From Pseudomonas sihuiensis (GTDB lineage Bacteria; Pseudomonadota; Gammaproteobacteria; Pseudomonadales; Pseudomonadaceae): a stretch of DNA of 64,000 nucleotides. Positions 7,004 to 16,252 of this stretch are shown in pieces; the stretch's first letter is position 1; each line of letters opens with the position of its first letter. The position numbers were made by a program, and so were the translations under genes. The stretch covers positions 4,526,001 to 4,590,000 of the forward strand of contig NZ_LT629797.1 of assembly GCF_900106015.1 (NCBI RefSeq). The letters run 5' to 3'. The notes under the pieces were generated by a model. That model saw only the letters and a list, made by a program, of their open reading frames with translations. It was not told the origin of the DNA and searched no databases.

Positions 7004-8911
7004 TCAATCGAGCATATCGCTGTAGCGCGCGTCCTTCCTGAATACCAGCGGCTGGTCGAAGCCAGGCACCTTCACTTCTTCGGTGGTGATGGAGATCGCC
7101 TGGTCGTCGATCATGTCGTTGCCGAAGTTGTAGATGATGTCCAGTTTGCCCTGCAGAGCAAGTTGGTCGTACGCGGCTGCGGCGGCACGGGTGCCCTCGC
7201 GGCGTGCCAGGTAGGCATCGAATGCAGCCTGGCCATGACGCTTACGCAGCATGCGCTCGGTCACGTGTGGGGCCAGCACCAGGGCGCTGGCGTTGTTGCC
7301 GCCGAAGCCCTTGGAGTTGATGAAGGCCACGTCCAGCGCCTGCTCACCCACCTTGCGGTCTTCGGTGGACAGGCTTAGATGATCCTGGTGCACGTCGCCA
7401 GCGACTGCGTCGATGGTCTTCAAGCCCGGCACGATGCCGTACTTGAAGGCGCCGAGGGCGCCGATAACCTGGTCGCCGCTGGCGGTGGCCAGGGAGTGGC
7501 CGACGAAGGCCTTCACTGCGGTGACCGGCCATTGCTCGATGCCGAAGGCCGCCGCGACGCGGTCGAGGATTTCCGACTCGGTGACGCGGTTGGCCGGTGT
7601 GCTGGAGCCATGGGCGTGGACGAAGCTGCGGTTGCGCACGGCGTCCAGACCGAGCAGTTGCACGGCGCTGGCCACGGCCTTGGCCACGGTCAGGTAGTTG
7701 CCCGGGCCGGGGGCGGAAATGGATTTCTTGAAGCCATCGGCGTTGATGAACACGTCCGGCACCGCGCCGTGGATGTCGGCGCCCAGCTCCAGGGCCAGTT
7801 CGTCGTCCATCAGCACCACGAACTGGCAGGCTTCGGCCAGGGTGAAGCCGCAGTTGTCGCCGAACGGGCGGCTGGCGCGGCGGAAGTCCACGTCGCTCTT
7901 GCCCTCGATCTGACGCAGGCCTTCTTCGGTGGCCAACGCACCCATAGCGCCGTAACCCTCGATGCATTCCTGGTTGATCGGTGCCTCGCTGCTGCCGACG
8001 ATCACCACGCGTGCCTTGCCGCTGGCGATCTGCTCGATGCCCTTCTGCAGGTTGTAGAGGAAGGTGGCGCAGGCGCCGGTGATGCTGCCGGTGGTGCCGA
8101 CGCTGCCGAGCACGTAGGCGTTGATGAAGTCCGCCGGCATGGTATTGAGGCCCAGGGCCAGCTGTTTGGCCGTGACGCGGCCACCCTTGAGGCGCGACTG
8201 CATCATGCCGCCGAAGCCGTTCTCGTCGAGCTGGCTCATGATGCAGCTGGCGAACACGGCGATTTCGTCTGGTGCGACATGTTGAACGATGCGCTGCCAA
8301 TCGATGCCGACCGAACGCAGGGCGTCTGTGACGCCGACCACGGTCATGGCCAGGCCGCGCGGGTGGAAGCGCGAATTGTACAGCTCGCTCGGCTCGAAGC
8401 CGGTGGGCAACTGGCCGGCGGATTTCACTGCCAGCGGGCGATAGCTGTCGACCTTGAATTCGCAACTGTCATGCAGGGTGACGCGTACTTCGTTGCCTTC
8501 GAGCTCTTCGACCGACCAGTTGGCCGGCAGTGGCTCGGGCAATTGCTTGCGCTGGGTGATGAAACTCAGGCTGGCGCCATTGGCGGGGGCGACGCTGATG
8601 CTCTTCTGCCAATGGGCCGCGTCCGGGTCCAGGTGCTGCTTTTCTAGGCGGCGCACGAGGGTGCCGGCCAGAATCTCCTTGGCGTAGCGGCTTTCGATCT
8701 CCGCCAGACTGAGTGCTTGACCGTCCTGATCGCGGTACTGGCCGTCGACCACGCGCACCAGCTTCATCATCTGCGCCAGCCCGGCCAGGGTTTCCTGGCG
8801 CGCCTGGGGTTCCAGCGACTCCTGCACGGTACGGCGAAAACCATGGTGGAAGGAGCTGCGCCCGGCTGCGTTGTAACCCCCAAAACCCACGATCACAGGT
8901 AAGCGCGACAT
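7004..8911 (-). CDS. fabY: Beta-ketoacyl-ACP synthase FabY
   Basis: This 635-residue thiolase-fold condensing enzyme has a Cys-His-His triad: Cys281 in TGACATF, His434 in VHAHGSS and His472 in FVGHSLATAS. The length, well above FabB/FabF, and the neighbourhood (cysQ-nudE-yrfG) match FabY of Pseudomonas, which condenses acetyl-CoA with malonyl-ACP to start fatty acid synthesis in place of FabH. It stands alone in its orientation, and the promoter should lie in 8912-9100. The convergent hairpin at 6939-6988 separates it from cysQ. Confidence 0.92.
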   Translation of the reverse strand: MSRLPVIVGFGGYNAAGRSSFHHGFRRTVQESLEPQARQETLAGLAQMMKLVRVVDGQYRDQDGQALSLAEIESRYAKEILAGTLVRRLEKQHLDPDAAHWQKSISVAPANGASLSFITQRKQLPEPLPANWSVEELEGNEVRVTLHDSCEFKVDSYRPLAVKSAGQLPTGFEPSELYNSRFHPRGLAMTVVGVTDALRSVGIDWQRIVQHVAPDEIAVFASCIMSQLDENGFGGMMQSRLKGGRVTAKQLALGLNTMPADFINAYVLGSVGTTGSITGACATFLYNLQKGIEQIASGKARVVIVGSSEAPINQECIEGYGAMGALATEEGLRQIEGKSDVDFRRASRPFGDNCGFTLAEACQFVVLMDDELALELGADIHGAVPDVFINADGFKKSISAPGPGNYLTVAKAVASAVQLLGLDAVRNRSFVHAHGSSTPANRVTESEILDRVAAAFGIEQWPVTAVKAFVGHSLATASGDQVIGALGAFKYGIVPGLKTIDAVAGDVHQDHLSLSTEDRKVGEQALDVAFINSKGFGGNNASALVLAPHVTERMLRKRHGQAAFDAYLARREGTRAAAAAYDQLALQGKLDIIYNFGNDMIDDQAISITTEEVKVPGFDQPLVFRKDARYSDMLD

Positions 8912-9106
8912 AACTCAAAAGCTCCTGAACAAGGCCAGCGCGACGCCAGGCCGGCGCCTTGGGCGCGGGCGGGGTCATAGGGCGGTGGCATTTGGAAAAT
9001 TTCGGCTGCCTAACCTGACGTGGATCATGACCGTCGAGTCACTCATTCGTCCAATGTCGTGGCAAGTGCGGCGCGTGTCGCGGATGGGATGGGACTTTGC
9101 AAGGGC

Positions 9107-9160
9107 CGAGGGTGCGCCTGGCGCACCCTCGAACAGCGAGCCCGCCAGGCGGTGGGCTCG
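9107..9160. repeat. Two tandem GC-rich hairpins after pyrC'
   Basis: The first has 12-base arms CGAGGGTGCGCC (9107-9118) and GGCGCACCCTCG (9120-9131) around one base. The second pairs CGAGCCCGCC (9137-9146) with GGTGGGCTCG (9151-9160), loop AGGC, with one G-T pair. Both stand just past the pyrC' stop (9167, minus strand) and upstream of fabY, so they probably end or stabilise the pyr transcript. The rest of 8912-9106 should hold the fabY promoter; I could not assign boxes. Confidence 0.6.
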
Positions 9161-9166
9161 AAGGGC

Positions 9167-10438
9167 TCAGCTCTGGTAGCTGATATGTCCATCCACCAGC
9201 GTGTAGCGCACCGCGCCGGGCAGGCAATGGCCGATGAACGGGCAGTTGCTGCCCTTGGAGTACCACTGCTCGCCAGCGACGGTGGAGGCCTGCGCATCGA
9301 ACAGCACGATATCGGCAGCGCCACCAACGCTCAGCGTGCCGGCCGGCAGGCGCAATGCGGCGGCTGGGCCACTGGTCAAACGTGCCAGCAGCGTCGGCAG
9401 ATCCAGCAGGCCGTCCTGCACCAGGCTCATGGCCAGCGGCAGCTGCAGTTGCACGCTGCTGATGCCCGGCTCGGTGGCGGCGAAGGGCGCCAGCTTGGCG
9501 TCGCGTTCGTGCGGTTGGTGGTGGCTGGCGATGGCCGAGATCACTCCGGCCTTTACCGCTTCGCGCAGACCGTCGCGGTCGGCCCGCGAGCGCAGTGGTG
9601 GCTGTACGTGATAGAGACTGGAAAAATCGATCAGCGCCTCATCGGTGAGGATCAGTTGGTACAGCGCCACGTCGGCGGTCACCGGCAGACCACGTGCCTG
9701 GGCGGAGGCGATCAGCTCGGCGCCGCGGGCGCTGGTGATCTGGCTGAAGTGCGCGCGCACGCCGCTCTGTTCCACCAGCAGCAGGTCGCGGGCCAGGGCC
9801 ACGGTCTCGGCGGTTTCCGGGATGCCGGCCAGGCCGAGGAAGCTGGCGGTCGGGCCCTCATGCGCCAGCCCGCCTTCGGCCAGGTCGGCATCCTGCGAAT
9901 GGAAGATCACCTGCAAGTCGAAGGTGGCCGCATATTCCAGCGCGCGGCGCAGGGTGCGGCTGCTGCGGAAGTTGTCCAGGCCGTTACCGAAGGCGACGCA
10001 ACCGGCATCGCGCAGGGCAACCAGCTCGGCCAGTTGTTCGCCAGCCAGCCCCTTGCTCAGCGCGCCAATGGGGAAGACCTTGGTGTGTCCGGCTTCGCGG
10101 GCGCGGTCGAGAATCAGCTCGGCCACCGCCGAGGTATCCAGCACCGGCTTGGTGATCGGAGGGCAGCACAGGCTGGTGACGCCGCCGGCCGCAGCCGCCA
10201 GGGTTTCCGTGGCGATGCTGCCCTTGCGGCTATAGCCTGGCTCGCGCAGGGCCACGGACAGGTCGACAAGGCCGGGGGCAGCGATCAGTCCTTGGGCGTC
10301 GAGCGTCTTGTCGGCGACGAAGCCAGCAGGCGCCTGGCCGATGGCGGCCAGCTTGGTGCCGTCGATATAGAGGTCAGTGACCTGATCCAGGCCGCTGGCC
10401 GGGTCGATCACGCGAGCGCCGAGGATTGCGGTACGCAT
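9167..10438 (-). CDS. pyrC': Dihydroorotase-like non-catalytic subunit PyrC'
   Basis: This 423-residue amidohydrolase-fold protein resembles dihydroorotase but lacks the first zinc ligands. The family motif PGLVDxHxHLREPG reads PGLVDLSVALREPG, with Ser61 and Ala63 where the two histidines should be. In Pseudomonas a homologue of this kind forms a dodecamer with PyrB and is needed for its activity without being a dihydroorotase; that role is inferred. Its ATG overlaps the pyrB stop by one base (TGATG). An active dihydroorotase must be encoded elsewhere. Confidence 0.9.
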   Translation of the reverse strand: MRTAILGARVIDPASGLDQVTDLYIDGTKLAAIGQAPAGFVADKTLDAQGLIAAPGLVDLSVALREPGYSRKGSIATETLAAAAGGVTSLCCPPITKPVLDTSAVAELILDRAREAGHTKVFPIGALSKGLAGEQLAELVALRDAGCVAFGNGLDNFRSSRTLRRALEYAATFDLQVIFHSQDADLAEGGLAHEGPTASFLGLAGIPETAETVALARDLLLVEQSGVRAHFSQITSARGAELIASAQARGLPVTADVALYQLILTDEALIDFSSLYHVQPPLRSRADRDGLREAVKAGVISAIASHHQPHERDAKLAPFAATEPGISSVQLQLPLAMSLVQDGLLDLPTLLARLTSGPAAALRLPAGTLSVGGAADIVLFDAQASTVAGEQWYSKGSNCPFIGHCLPGAVRYTLVDGHISYQS

Positions 10439-11445
10439 CAGTTGGCCTCCTCGGCGTTGAGTTGACGTTGGGCGTTCTGCCCGCTCATGGCCATCGACAG
10501 CACGGCCATGCGGATGGCGATGCCGTAGGTGACCTGGTTGAGGATCACCGACTGCGGGCCGTCAGCCACTGCCGACTCGATCTCCACGCCGCGGTTGATC
10601 GGGCCTGGGTGCATCACCAGGGCATCCGGCTTGGCCAGTTTCAGGCGCTGCTCGGTGAGGCCGAACAGGCGATAGAACTCGCCCTCGCTGGGCAGCAGGC
10701 CGCCCTGCATGCGCTCGCGCTGCAGGCGCAGCATGATCACCACGTCGACGTCCTTGAGGCCTTCATTGGCATCACTGAATACGCGCACACCGTAGCTTTC
10801 CTCCAGGCCGACGGGCAGCAGGGTCTTCGGCGCAATGACGCGGATATCCGGGCAGCCCAGGGTCTTCAGCGCCAACATGTTCGAGCGTGCCACCCGCGAG
10901 TGCAGGATGTCGCCGACGATGGCCACCGACAGGTTCTCGAAGTCGCCCTTGTGACGGCGGATGGTGAGCATGTCGAGCATGCCCTGGGTCGGGTGCGCGT
11001 GACGGCCGTCACCGCCGTTGATGATCGCCAGGTTCGGACACACGTGTTCGGCGATGAAGTGCGCGGCGCCGGAGTCGGCATGGCGCACGACGAAGATGTC
11101 GGCGGCCATGGCTTCGAGGTTGCGCAGGGTGTCGAACAGCGTCTCGCCCTTGCTGGTGGAACTGGTCGACACGTTGAGGCTGATGACGTCGGCGGACAGG
11201 CGCTGGGCGGCCAGCTCGAAGGTGGTGCGGGTGCGTGTGGAGTTCTCGAAGAACACGTTGCACACAGTCTTGCCGCGCAGCAGCGGCACCTTCTTCACGG
11301 CACGCGCGCCGACTTCGAGGAAGGAGTCGGCGGTGTCGAGAATCTCCGTCAGCAGCTCGCGCGGCAGGCCGTCGAGTGAGAGGAAATGGCGCAGTTGGCC
11401 TTGGTCATTGAGCTGCAGCGGGCGCTTGGCGGCGAGTGGCGTCAT
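10438..11445 (-). CDS. pyrB: Aspartate carbamoyltransferase catalytic subunit PyrB
   Basis: This 335-residue protein carries the carbamoyl phosphate loop STRTR at residues 69-73 and the aspartate-binding segment around [12 protein letters not shown]. It makes N-carbamoyl-L-aspartate, the committed step of pyrimidine synthesis. The N-terminal extension of about 25 residues before the first helix is typical of the Pseudomonas enzyme and is thought to help nucleotide regulation. It follows pyrR closely (10 bases) and is coupled to pyrC', giving pyrR-pyrB-pyrC'. Confidence 0.95.
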   Translation of the reverse strand: MTPLAAKRPLQLNDQGQLRHFLSLDGLPRELLTEILDTADSFLEVGARAVKKVPLLRGKTVCNVFFENSTRTRTTFELAAQRLSADVISLNVSTSSTSKGETLFDTLRNLEAMAADIFVVRHADSGAAHFIAEHVCPNLAIINGGDGRHAHPTQGMLDMLTIRRHKGDFENLSVAIVGDILHSRVARSNMLALKTLGCPDIRVIAPKTLLPVGLEESYGVRVFSDANEGLKDVDVVIMLRLQRERMQGGLLPSEGEFYRLFGLTEQRLKLAKPDALVMHPGPINRGVEIESAVADGPQSVILNQVTYGIAIRMAVLSMAMSGQNAQRQLNAEEAN

Positions 11446-11455
11446 CGCAGGGTTC

Positions 11456-11959
11456 TCAGTTGGCGAGCGTCTGGAGTTCGAGGGTCAGCGGCGTGGGTCC
11501 GGACAATTTTACCCGCTCGTTGGTTGCTAGCGACAGGGTGGCACCGACCACATCGGGACGGATCGGCAGCTCGCGGGCATTCAGGTCGAGCAGGCTGACC
11601 AGGGTCACGCTGGCGGGGCGGCCGTAATCGAACAGTTCGTTCAGTGCGGCGCGGATGGTGCGCCCGCTCATCAGCACGTCGTCGATCAGCACCAGGTGCT
11701 GGCCTTCGATCTCGAAGGGCAGTTCGGACGGTTGCACCTGCGGGTGCAGGCCGTTCTGGGTGAAATCATCGCGGTAGAAGGACACGTCGAGCACGCCCAG
11801 TGCGTCATCGCGCCCCAGGGCGGCAAGCAGGGCCTGGGCGACCCAGACGCCGCCGGTACGGATGCCGATGAAGCGCGGCTCGCTGATCTGGCGTTGGTTC
11901 AGGTGCTGGGTCAGGGCGCTGGCCATGGCCGGCAGCAGGTCGTTGGGATTGGGTAGCAT
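11456..11959 (-). CDS. pyrR: Bifunctional pyrimidine regulator / uracil phosphoribosyltransferase PyrR
   Basis: A 167-residue PRTase-fold protein with the PRPP loop [12 protein letters not shown] at residues 90-101 and the PyrR-type segment VSFYRDDF near 59. In Bacillus PyrR binds pyr mRNA; in pseudomonads it is reported to influence pyr expression and to have UPRTase activity. The ATG at 11959 has GGAG upstream; the in-frame extension to 12439 is antisense to ruvX. It is the first gene of the pyr unit. Between it and ruvX lies the structured repeat 11985-12110, which a ruvX read-through transcript would carry as leader. Confidence 0.9.
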   Translation of the reverse strand: MLPNPNDLLPAMASALTQHLNQRQISEPRFIGIRTGGVWVAQALLAALGRDDALGVLDVSFYRDDFTQNGLHPQVQPSELPFEIEGQHLVLIDDVLMSGRTIRAALNELFDYGRPASVTLVSLLDLNARELPIRPDVVGATLSLATNERVKLSGPTPLTLELQTLAN

Positions 11960-11984
11960 GGCGAAACTCCAAATATGAACAGCT

Positions 11985-12110
11985 TCTGAGAGCGTAAGCG
12001 AGGCCGCCGAGGCAAGGCAAAAACAGGCGAGGAAGCGCAGTTTACGAGTTGTAAATGAGCATTCCGAGCCTGTTTTTAACGCAGCATCGGCAACGCAGGT
12101 AGCTCTCAGA
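11985..12110. repeat. Structured intergenic hairpin element, copy 1
   Basis: A 126-base element with terminal arms TCTGAGAGC (11985-11993) and GCTCTCAGA (12102-12110). The core helix is AAAAACAGGC (12019-12028) with GCCTGTTTTT (12068-12077), then GGAA/TTCC and an apical TTTAC-GAGTT-GTAAA hairpin (12041-12055). Its core is nearly identical to 54813-54900 in the same plus-strand orientation. Three helix positions differ from copy 2 as complementary pairs (12031/12065, 12012/12085, 12007/12090). The ruvX stop codon (12106-12108) lies inside the right arm, and the element ends 25 bases before the pyrR start. Confidence 0.85.
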
Positions 12111-12540
12111 CCGTGCAGTTTTCCTCTAGCCATCCCTGCAGCAGCAGGGCGGCGGCAATGGAGTCGACCGGGCGCTCGCGATAGCCGCCACTCTGGCCTT
12201 CGCGCAGGCGCTGGCCCTTGGCCTCGAAGGTGGTCAGACGTTCGTCGTGGGTGTAGGCCGGCAGGTTGAAGCGGCCGTTGAGGCGGCGGGCGAATTTCTC
12301 GGCGCGGGCGCTCATTTCGCTGGGCGTGCCGTCCATGTTCAGCGGCAGGCCGACCACCACGGCGTCCGGTTGCCACTCCTTGATCAGCGCTTCGACGCGG
12401 TTCCAGTCCGGCACGCCGTTCTGCGCCTTGAGCACGCACAGCTCCCGGGCCTGGCCGGTGATCACCTGGCCGACGGCGACGCCGATCTGCTTGGTGCCAT
12501 AGTCGAAACCCAGCAGCAGGCGCAGTGGCTTGTCGCTCAT
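12106..12540 (-). CDS. ruvX: Holliday junction resolvase-like protein RuvX/YqgF
   Basis: This 144-residue RNase H-fold protein has [14 protein letters not shown] at residues 11-24 and DERLTT plus the C-terminal [13 protein letters not shown], the YqgF pattern. YqgF takes part in 16S rRNA 5'-end processing and is also described as a resolvase-like nuclease. Its start overlaps the algH stop by one base (TGATG). The stop codon lies inside the terminal arm of the structured repeat, so the last residues (ENCTV) border that element. Confidence 0.92.
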   Translation of the reverse strand: MSDKPLRLLLGFDYGTKQIGVAVGQVITGQARELCVLKAQNGVPDWNRVEALIKEWQPDAVVVGLPLNMDGTPSEMSARAEKFARRLNGRFNLPAYTHDERLTTFEAKGQRLREGQSGGYRERPVDSIAAALLLQGWLEENCTV

Positions 12541-13109
12541 CAGGCGTGCCCGACCTGCGAGGTCAGCAGGCTGAGGTTGACGCCCAGGCGCGCGGCTGCG
12601 GCATCGAGGCGCTGGTCGAACGGCAGGTCGAAGAGAATGCTGCTGTCGGCGGGGCAGGTCAGCCAGGCGTTGTCGGCCAGTTCGGCCTCCAGTTGTCCGG
12701 CATCCCAGCCGGCATAGCCGAGGCTGATCAGGTAGCGGTCCGGGCCGCTGCCGTCGGCGATGGCGAACAGCACATCCTGCGAGGTGGACAGGCCCAGCTC
12801 GCCCAGCTCCAGGGTCGCCTGGAACTGCGGACCAGCGGGATGCAGGACGAAGCCGCGGTCGGTCTGTACCGGGCCACCGGCGAAGATCGGCAGGCTGTGG
12901 CACAGTGCCGCGGGCTCCTCATCAGGGCGTAGTTGCTCCAGCACATCGGCCAGGTTGAGGCCATTGGGCTTGTTGATCACCAGGCCCATCGCGCCCTGCT
13001 CGTTGTGTTCGACCAGGTAGGTGACGGTTTGCGCGAAATTCGGATCGTCCATGTGCGGCATGGCGATCAGGAAGTGGTGCTTGAGCGAGGTAGGGGCTGA
13101 GTTCTTCAT
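12540..13109 (-). CDS. algH: YqgE/AlgH family protein
   Basis: A 189-residue protein of the UPF0301 family ([20 protein letters not shown] near the N-terminus, [10 protein letters not shown] near 40, [15 protein letters not shown] near 84). AlgH was first linked to alginate gene expression in P. aeruginosa, but the molecular function is unsettled. The ATG at 13109 is chosen for the family N-terminus; an in-frame ORF continues to 13448 antisense to tonB. It is followed directly by ruvX with a one-base overlap. The 94 bases upstream contain short inverted repeats (CGGCTTTAAGCCG). Confidence 0.9.
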   Translation of the reverse strand: MKNSAPTSLKHHFLIAMPHMDDPNFAQTVTYLVEHNEQGAMGLVINKPNGLNLADVLEQLRPDEEPAALCHSLPIFAGGPVQTDRGFVLHPAGPQFQATLELGELGLSTSQDVLFAIADGSGPDRYLISLGYAGWDAGQLEAELADNAWLTCPADSSILFDLPFDQRLDAAAARLGVNLSLLTSQVGHA

Positions 13110-13203
13110 GGCGGCTAGTTTCGGCTTTAAGCCGCCGGGCTTCAAGCCATAGGGCAACGCAGGGCGCCCGCGGCTTCGTATGCTGGCCGTTTCGATCGAC
13201 GCT

Positions 13204-14100
13204 CTAGTTGCTCGACAGGCGATCACCGCGCTCGAAGCGCCAGGTGCGGATGATCTCCAGGCGGTCGATATCAGCCAGGTCGCCGGTGAAGGGCGCATAG
13301 GGCGCGGCCAGGCGCACGATGCGCTGCGCGGCCTGGTCGAGCATGGCCTGGCCGGACGATTCCAGCACCTGGACCTCGTACAGCGAGCCGTCACGGTTGA
13401 TCGACACCAGCAGGCGCAGGCTGCCATAGATGCGCTGACGACGAGCATCGTCGGGATAATTCAGGTTGCCGATGCGCTCGACCTTCTTGCGCCATTCGTC
13501 CTTGTACCAGGCGCCCTTGTCGCGCATGGTCGAGGCAGCATTGAGGCGGTGGATCTTCGGGCGTTTGGCATAGGCCTGCACCTCCTGCGCCAGTTCCGCT
13601 TCCAGGCTGGCGATCTCGGCGGACAACTGAGCAGAGTCGAACACTGGCGCAGGCTGGGTTTGAGGCACCTGCTTGGTTTCTTCGCGTTTGACCGGGGTTT
13701 TCTGCTGCTGCGGTGCGCGTGTGGCGACTGCAGCCTTGGGGACTTCCTGTCTGGTGGCAGGCTGCTGCGGGGTGGCGGGCGGGGTGACCTTGCGCACCTC
13801 GCTGTCCTGGAAGGGCGCCTGCTCGGTGGTTTTGGGGGCTGCGGCATGTTCCAGCGTACCGCTGCCTTGCTGGTTGTCCTGTGCCAGGAAGTCCGCCTCC
13901 TTGGGCTTCTCTTCGCTCTTGAAGGTGGACAGGGTGATTTCCAGCGTCTTGCTTATCTCTGGCGGCGACTCCAGGGTGAAGCCGACGCCAAGAATCAGCG
14001 CCACATGCAGCGCTGCGGCGAGAAACAGGGTGAACCCCAGGCGATCCGCCGGACGGACGGTGGCGGAGGGCACAGTGGTTGGGGTGGCTGCTGCGTTCAT
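13204..14100 (-). CDS. tonB: TonB family energy transducer (TonB3-like)
   Basis: This 298-residue protein has an N-terminal membrane anchor (about residues 21-41, LGFTLFLAAALHVALILGVG), a Pro/Lys/Gln-rich periplasmic linker (about 75-150) and a C-terminal TonB-like domain (about 205-290, YPDDARRQRIYGSLRLLVSI). The place between gshB and algH, next to pilG, is that of P. aeruginosa tonB3, whose loss impairs twitching motility; the same role is inferred here. No strong ribosome site precedes the ATG at 14100, so the start is less certain. exbB/exbD are not nearby. Confidence 0.85.
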   Translation of the reverse strand: MNAAATPTTVPSATVRPADRLGFTLFLAAALHVALILGVGFTLESPPEISKTLEITLSTFKSEEKPKEADFLAQDNQQGSGTLEHAAAPKTTEQAPFQDSEVRKVTPPATPQQPATRQEVPKAAVATRAPQQQKTPVKREETKQVPQTQPAPVFDSAQLSAEIASLEAELAQEVQAYAKRPKIHRLNAASTMRDKGAWYKDEWRKKVERIGNLNYPDDARRQRIYGSLRLLVSINRDGSLYEVQVLESSGQAMLDQAAQRIVRLAAPYAPFTGDLADIDRLEIIRTWRFERGDRLSSN

Positions 14101-14188
14101 CGCGTATCGGGTCGGCTTTCGAATGAGGCGCAGTCTGCCGGGTAGCAGTGGGCGCCTGCAAGTTGCAGGCGCCAGGCTGCCACTTGCG

Positions 14189-15145
14189 TCAAGCTTTTAG
14201 CCCGCGCTTGTTGGCAATGCAGTCCATCAGGCGTTCGCCGATACGGGTATCGAAGGCGGCGTCGATCTCGCGGATGCAGGTCGGGCTGGTGACATTGATT
14301 TCTGTCAGATGATCACCAATCACATCGAGTCCGACGAAGATCAGGCCCTTTTCGCGCAGGGTAGGCCCGACTGCTACGGCAATTTCGCGATCGCGCTCGG
14401 TCAGCGGGCGCGCCTCGCCGCGGCCGCCGGCGGCCAGGTTGCCGCGGGTCTCCCCGGCAGCCGGAATGCGTGCCAGGCAATAGGGTACCGGTTCCCCATC
14501 TATCATCAGGATGCGCTTGTCACCGTCCTTGATTGCCGGCAGGTAGGCCTGAACCATGATCTGCTGGCGACCATGCAGGGTCAGGGTTTCCAGAATCACC
14601 GAGAGATTCGGGTCGCCTTCGCGGTGACGAAAGATTTGCGAACCACCCATGCCATCAAGGGGTTTGAGAATGATGTCACGGTGCTCATCGGCAAACTGGC
14701 GCACAATGTCGGGGCGCCGAGTGACCAGAGCGGGGGGGGTGTACCGAGGGAACTGGGTAGCGAAGAACTTTTCATTGCAGTCGCGCAGACTCTGCGGCCG
14801 ATTGACCACCAGTACGCCGTCGTTCTCGGCCTGCTCAAGCAGGTAGGTGGAGTAGACGAATTCGTTATCGAAAGGTGGATCCTTGCGCATCAGGATCACG
14901 TCCAGTTCGGCCAGCGGTGTGTCCTGTTCCGTACCAAGGGTGAACCAGCGCTGCGGATCATTGAACACTTCCAGAGAACGCAGGCGGGCACGGGCCTGGC
15001 CGCGAACCTGATAGAGATCCTGCTGCTCCATGTAGAACAGCGACCAGCCGCGTGCTTGAGCGGCCAGCAACATGGCCAGCGAGCTGTCCTTCTTGAAGGA
15101 AATGCTGGCAATCGGATCCATGACGATCCCGAGACGAAGGCTCAT
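14189..15145 (-). CDS. gshB: Glutathione synthetase GshB
   Basis: This 318-residue ATP-grasp ligase joins gamma-glutamylcysteine and glycine with ATP. Visible family features are IMDPIASISFKKDSSLAML at the N-terminus, RKDPPFDNEF near 90, ILKPLDGMGGSQIFR and the C-terminal INVTSPTCIREID. GGAG lies 9 bases before the ATG at 15145. It is divergent from pilG, with 242 bases between the starts, and it leads a minus-strand run with tonB, algH and ruvX. Confidence 0.95.
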   Translation of the reverse strand: MSLRLGIVMDPIASISFKKDSSLAMLLAAQARGWSLFYMEQQDLYQVRGQARARLRSLEVFNDPQRWFTLGTEQDTPLAELDVILMRKDPPFDNEFVYSTYLLEQAENDGVLVVNRPQSLRDCNEKFFATQFPRYTPPALVTRRPDIVRQFADEHRDIILKPLDGMGGSQIFRHREGDPNLSVILETLTLHGRQQIMVQAYLPAIKDGDKRILMIDGEPVPYCLARIPAAGETRGNLAAGGRGEARPLTERDREIAVAVGPTLREKGLIFVGLDVIGDHLTEINVTSPTCIREIDAAFDTRIGERLMDCIANKRGLKA

Positions 15146-15387
15146 GGGGGAAATCTCCGCGAGATTAAGAGGGTTGAGGTCTGGTTGGCTATGCCTTGTG
15201 AGGCTGTCAGGGTGGCGTTGGCGATGGCCTTGGTCAAGGGCTGGCGCAGCCCCGGCAGGCTTATAGATTGCATCTGGAGAGTGTGCTACAAAGGCCCGAC
15301 GACTGGGTCAAGGCCCATCGGCAACAGGGCCTCAGGCATACTGATAACGTGAATATAACGACTCACCGAGGCGATGGTAGGGCGAAC

Positions 15388-15795
15388 ATGGAACAGCATT
15401 CCGAGGGTTTGAAAGTGATGGTGATCGACGATTCGAAAACGATTCGTCGCACCGCTGAAACTCTGCTGAAAAAAGTGGGCTGTGATGTCATCACTGCGGT
15501 CGATGGCTTCGATGCCCTGGCCAAGATTGCCGACACTCACCCCAGCATCATCTTTGTCGACATCATGATGCCGCGTCTCGATGGGTATCAGACCTGTGCC
15601 CTGATCAAGAACAACAGTGCCTTCAAATCCACCCCGGTGATCATGCTGTCCTCCAAGGACGGCCTGTTCGACAAGGCCAAGGGGCGCATCGTCGGCTCCG
15701 ATCAATACCTGACCAAGCCCTTCAGCAAGGAAGAGCTGCTCGGTGCGATCAAGGCTCATGTGCCGGACTTCACCCCGGTGGAACAAGCCTCCTGA
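15388..15795 (+). CDS. pilG: Twitching motility response regulator PilG
   Basis: This 135-residue single-domain CheY-like receiver has acidic pair Asp14-Asp15, phospho-acceptor Asp58 (FVDIMMP) and Lys110 (YLTKP). PilG is the output of the Pil-Chp system: it promotes pilus extension at the pole and raises cAMP through FimV/CyaB. It is the first gene of pilGHIJK-chpABC. The ATG at 15388 fits the family; a longer in-frame start at 15268 would enter the gshB-pilG promoter region. The promoter should lie in 15146-15387. Confidence 0.95.
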   Translation: MEQHSEGLKVMVIDDSKTIRRTAETLLKKVGCDVITAVDGFDALAKIADTHPSIIFVDIMMPRLDGYQTCALIKNNSAFKSTPVIMLSSKDGLFDKAKGRIVGSDQYLTKPFSKEELLGAIKAHVPDFTPVEQAS

Positions 15796-15841
15796 CGTTC
15801 CGGCCTGACCGCCGTACGCCACTTCTGTATTGGGAAACACC

Positions 15842-16207
15842 ATGGCTCGAATTCTAATTGTTGATGACTCCCCGACCGAGATGTACAAGCTGACCGCCAT
15901 GCTGGAAAAACATGGGCACCAGGTACTCAAGGCGGAAAACGGCGCTGACGGCGTGGCTCTGGCTCGCCAGGAAAAGCCCGACGCGGTGCTGATGGACATC
16001 GTCATGCCCGGCCTCAACGGCTTTCAGGCGACCCGTCAGCTGACCAAGGACGCCGAGACCAGCCACATCCCGGTGATCATCGTCACCACTAAGGATCAGG
16101 AAACCGACAAGGTCTGGGGCAAGCGCCAAGGCGCCAAGGACTACCTGACCAAGCCGATCGACGAAGATACCTTGCTGAAGACCCTCAATGCGGTACTGGC
16201 CGGCTGA
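15842..16207 (+). CDS. pilH: Twitching motility response regulator PilH
   Basis: This 121-residue CheY-like receiver (MARILIVDDSPTEMYKL) has phospho-acceptor Asp52 in LMDIVMPG and YLTKP near the C-terminus. In P. aeruginosa PilH opposes PilG, lowering cAMP signalling and favouring retraction or acting as a phosphate sink. It follows pilG by 46 bases. An upstream TTG in frame at 15830 adds only four residues; the ATG at 15842 is preferred as it gives the conserved N-terminus. Confidence 0.95.
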   Translation: MARILIVDDSPTEMYKLTAMLEKHGHQVLKAENGADGVALARQEKPDAVLMDIVMPGLNGFQATRQLTKDAETSHIPVIIVTTKDQETDKVWGKRQGAKDYLTKPIDEDTLLKTLNAVLAG

Positions 16208-16252
16208 TGCCGTGCTGTCCGTGTACTAAATAAAAAGAAGGCCAAGGCTGGC

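Noticed and set aside
7379..8647. A 422-codon plus-strand ORF
   Set aside because: It is a high-GC shadow of fabY with compositionally biased His/Gly/Ala sequence and no recognisable domain.
11456..12439. pyrR as a 327-residue protein
   Set aside because: The N-terminal half is antisense to ruvX and the repeat; the ATG at 11959 with GGAG gives the normal PyrR length.
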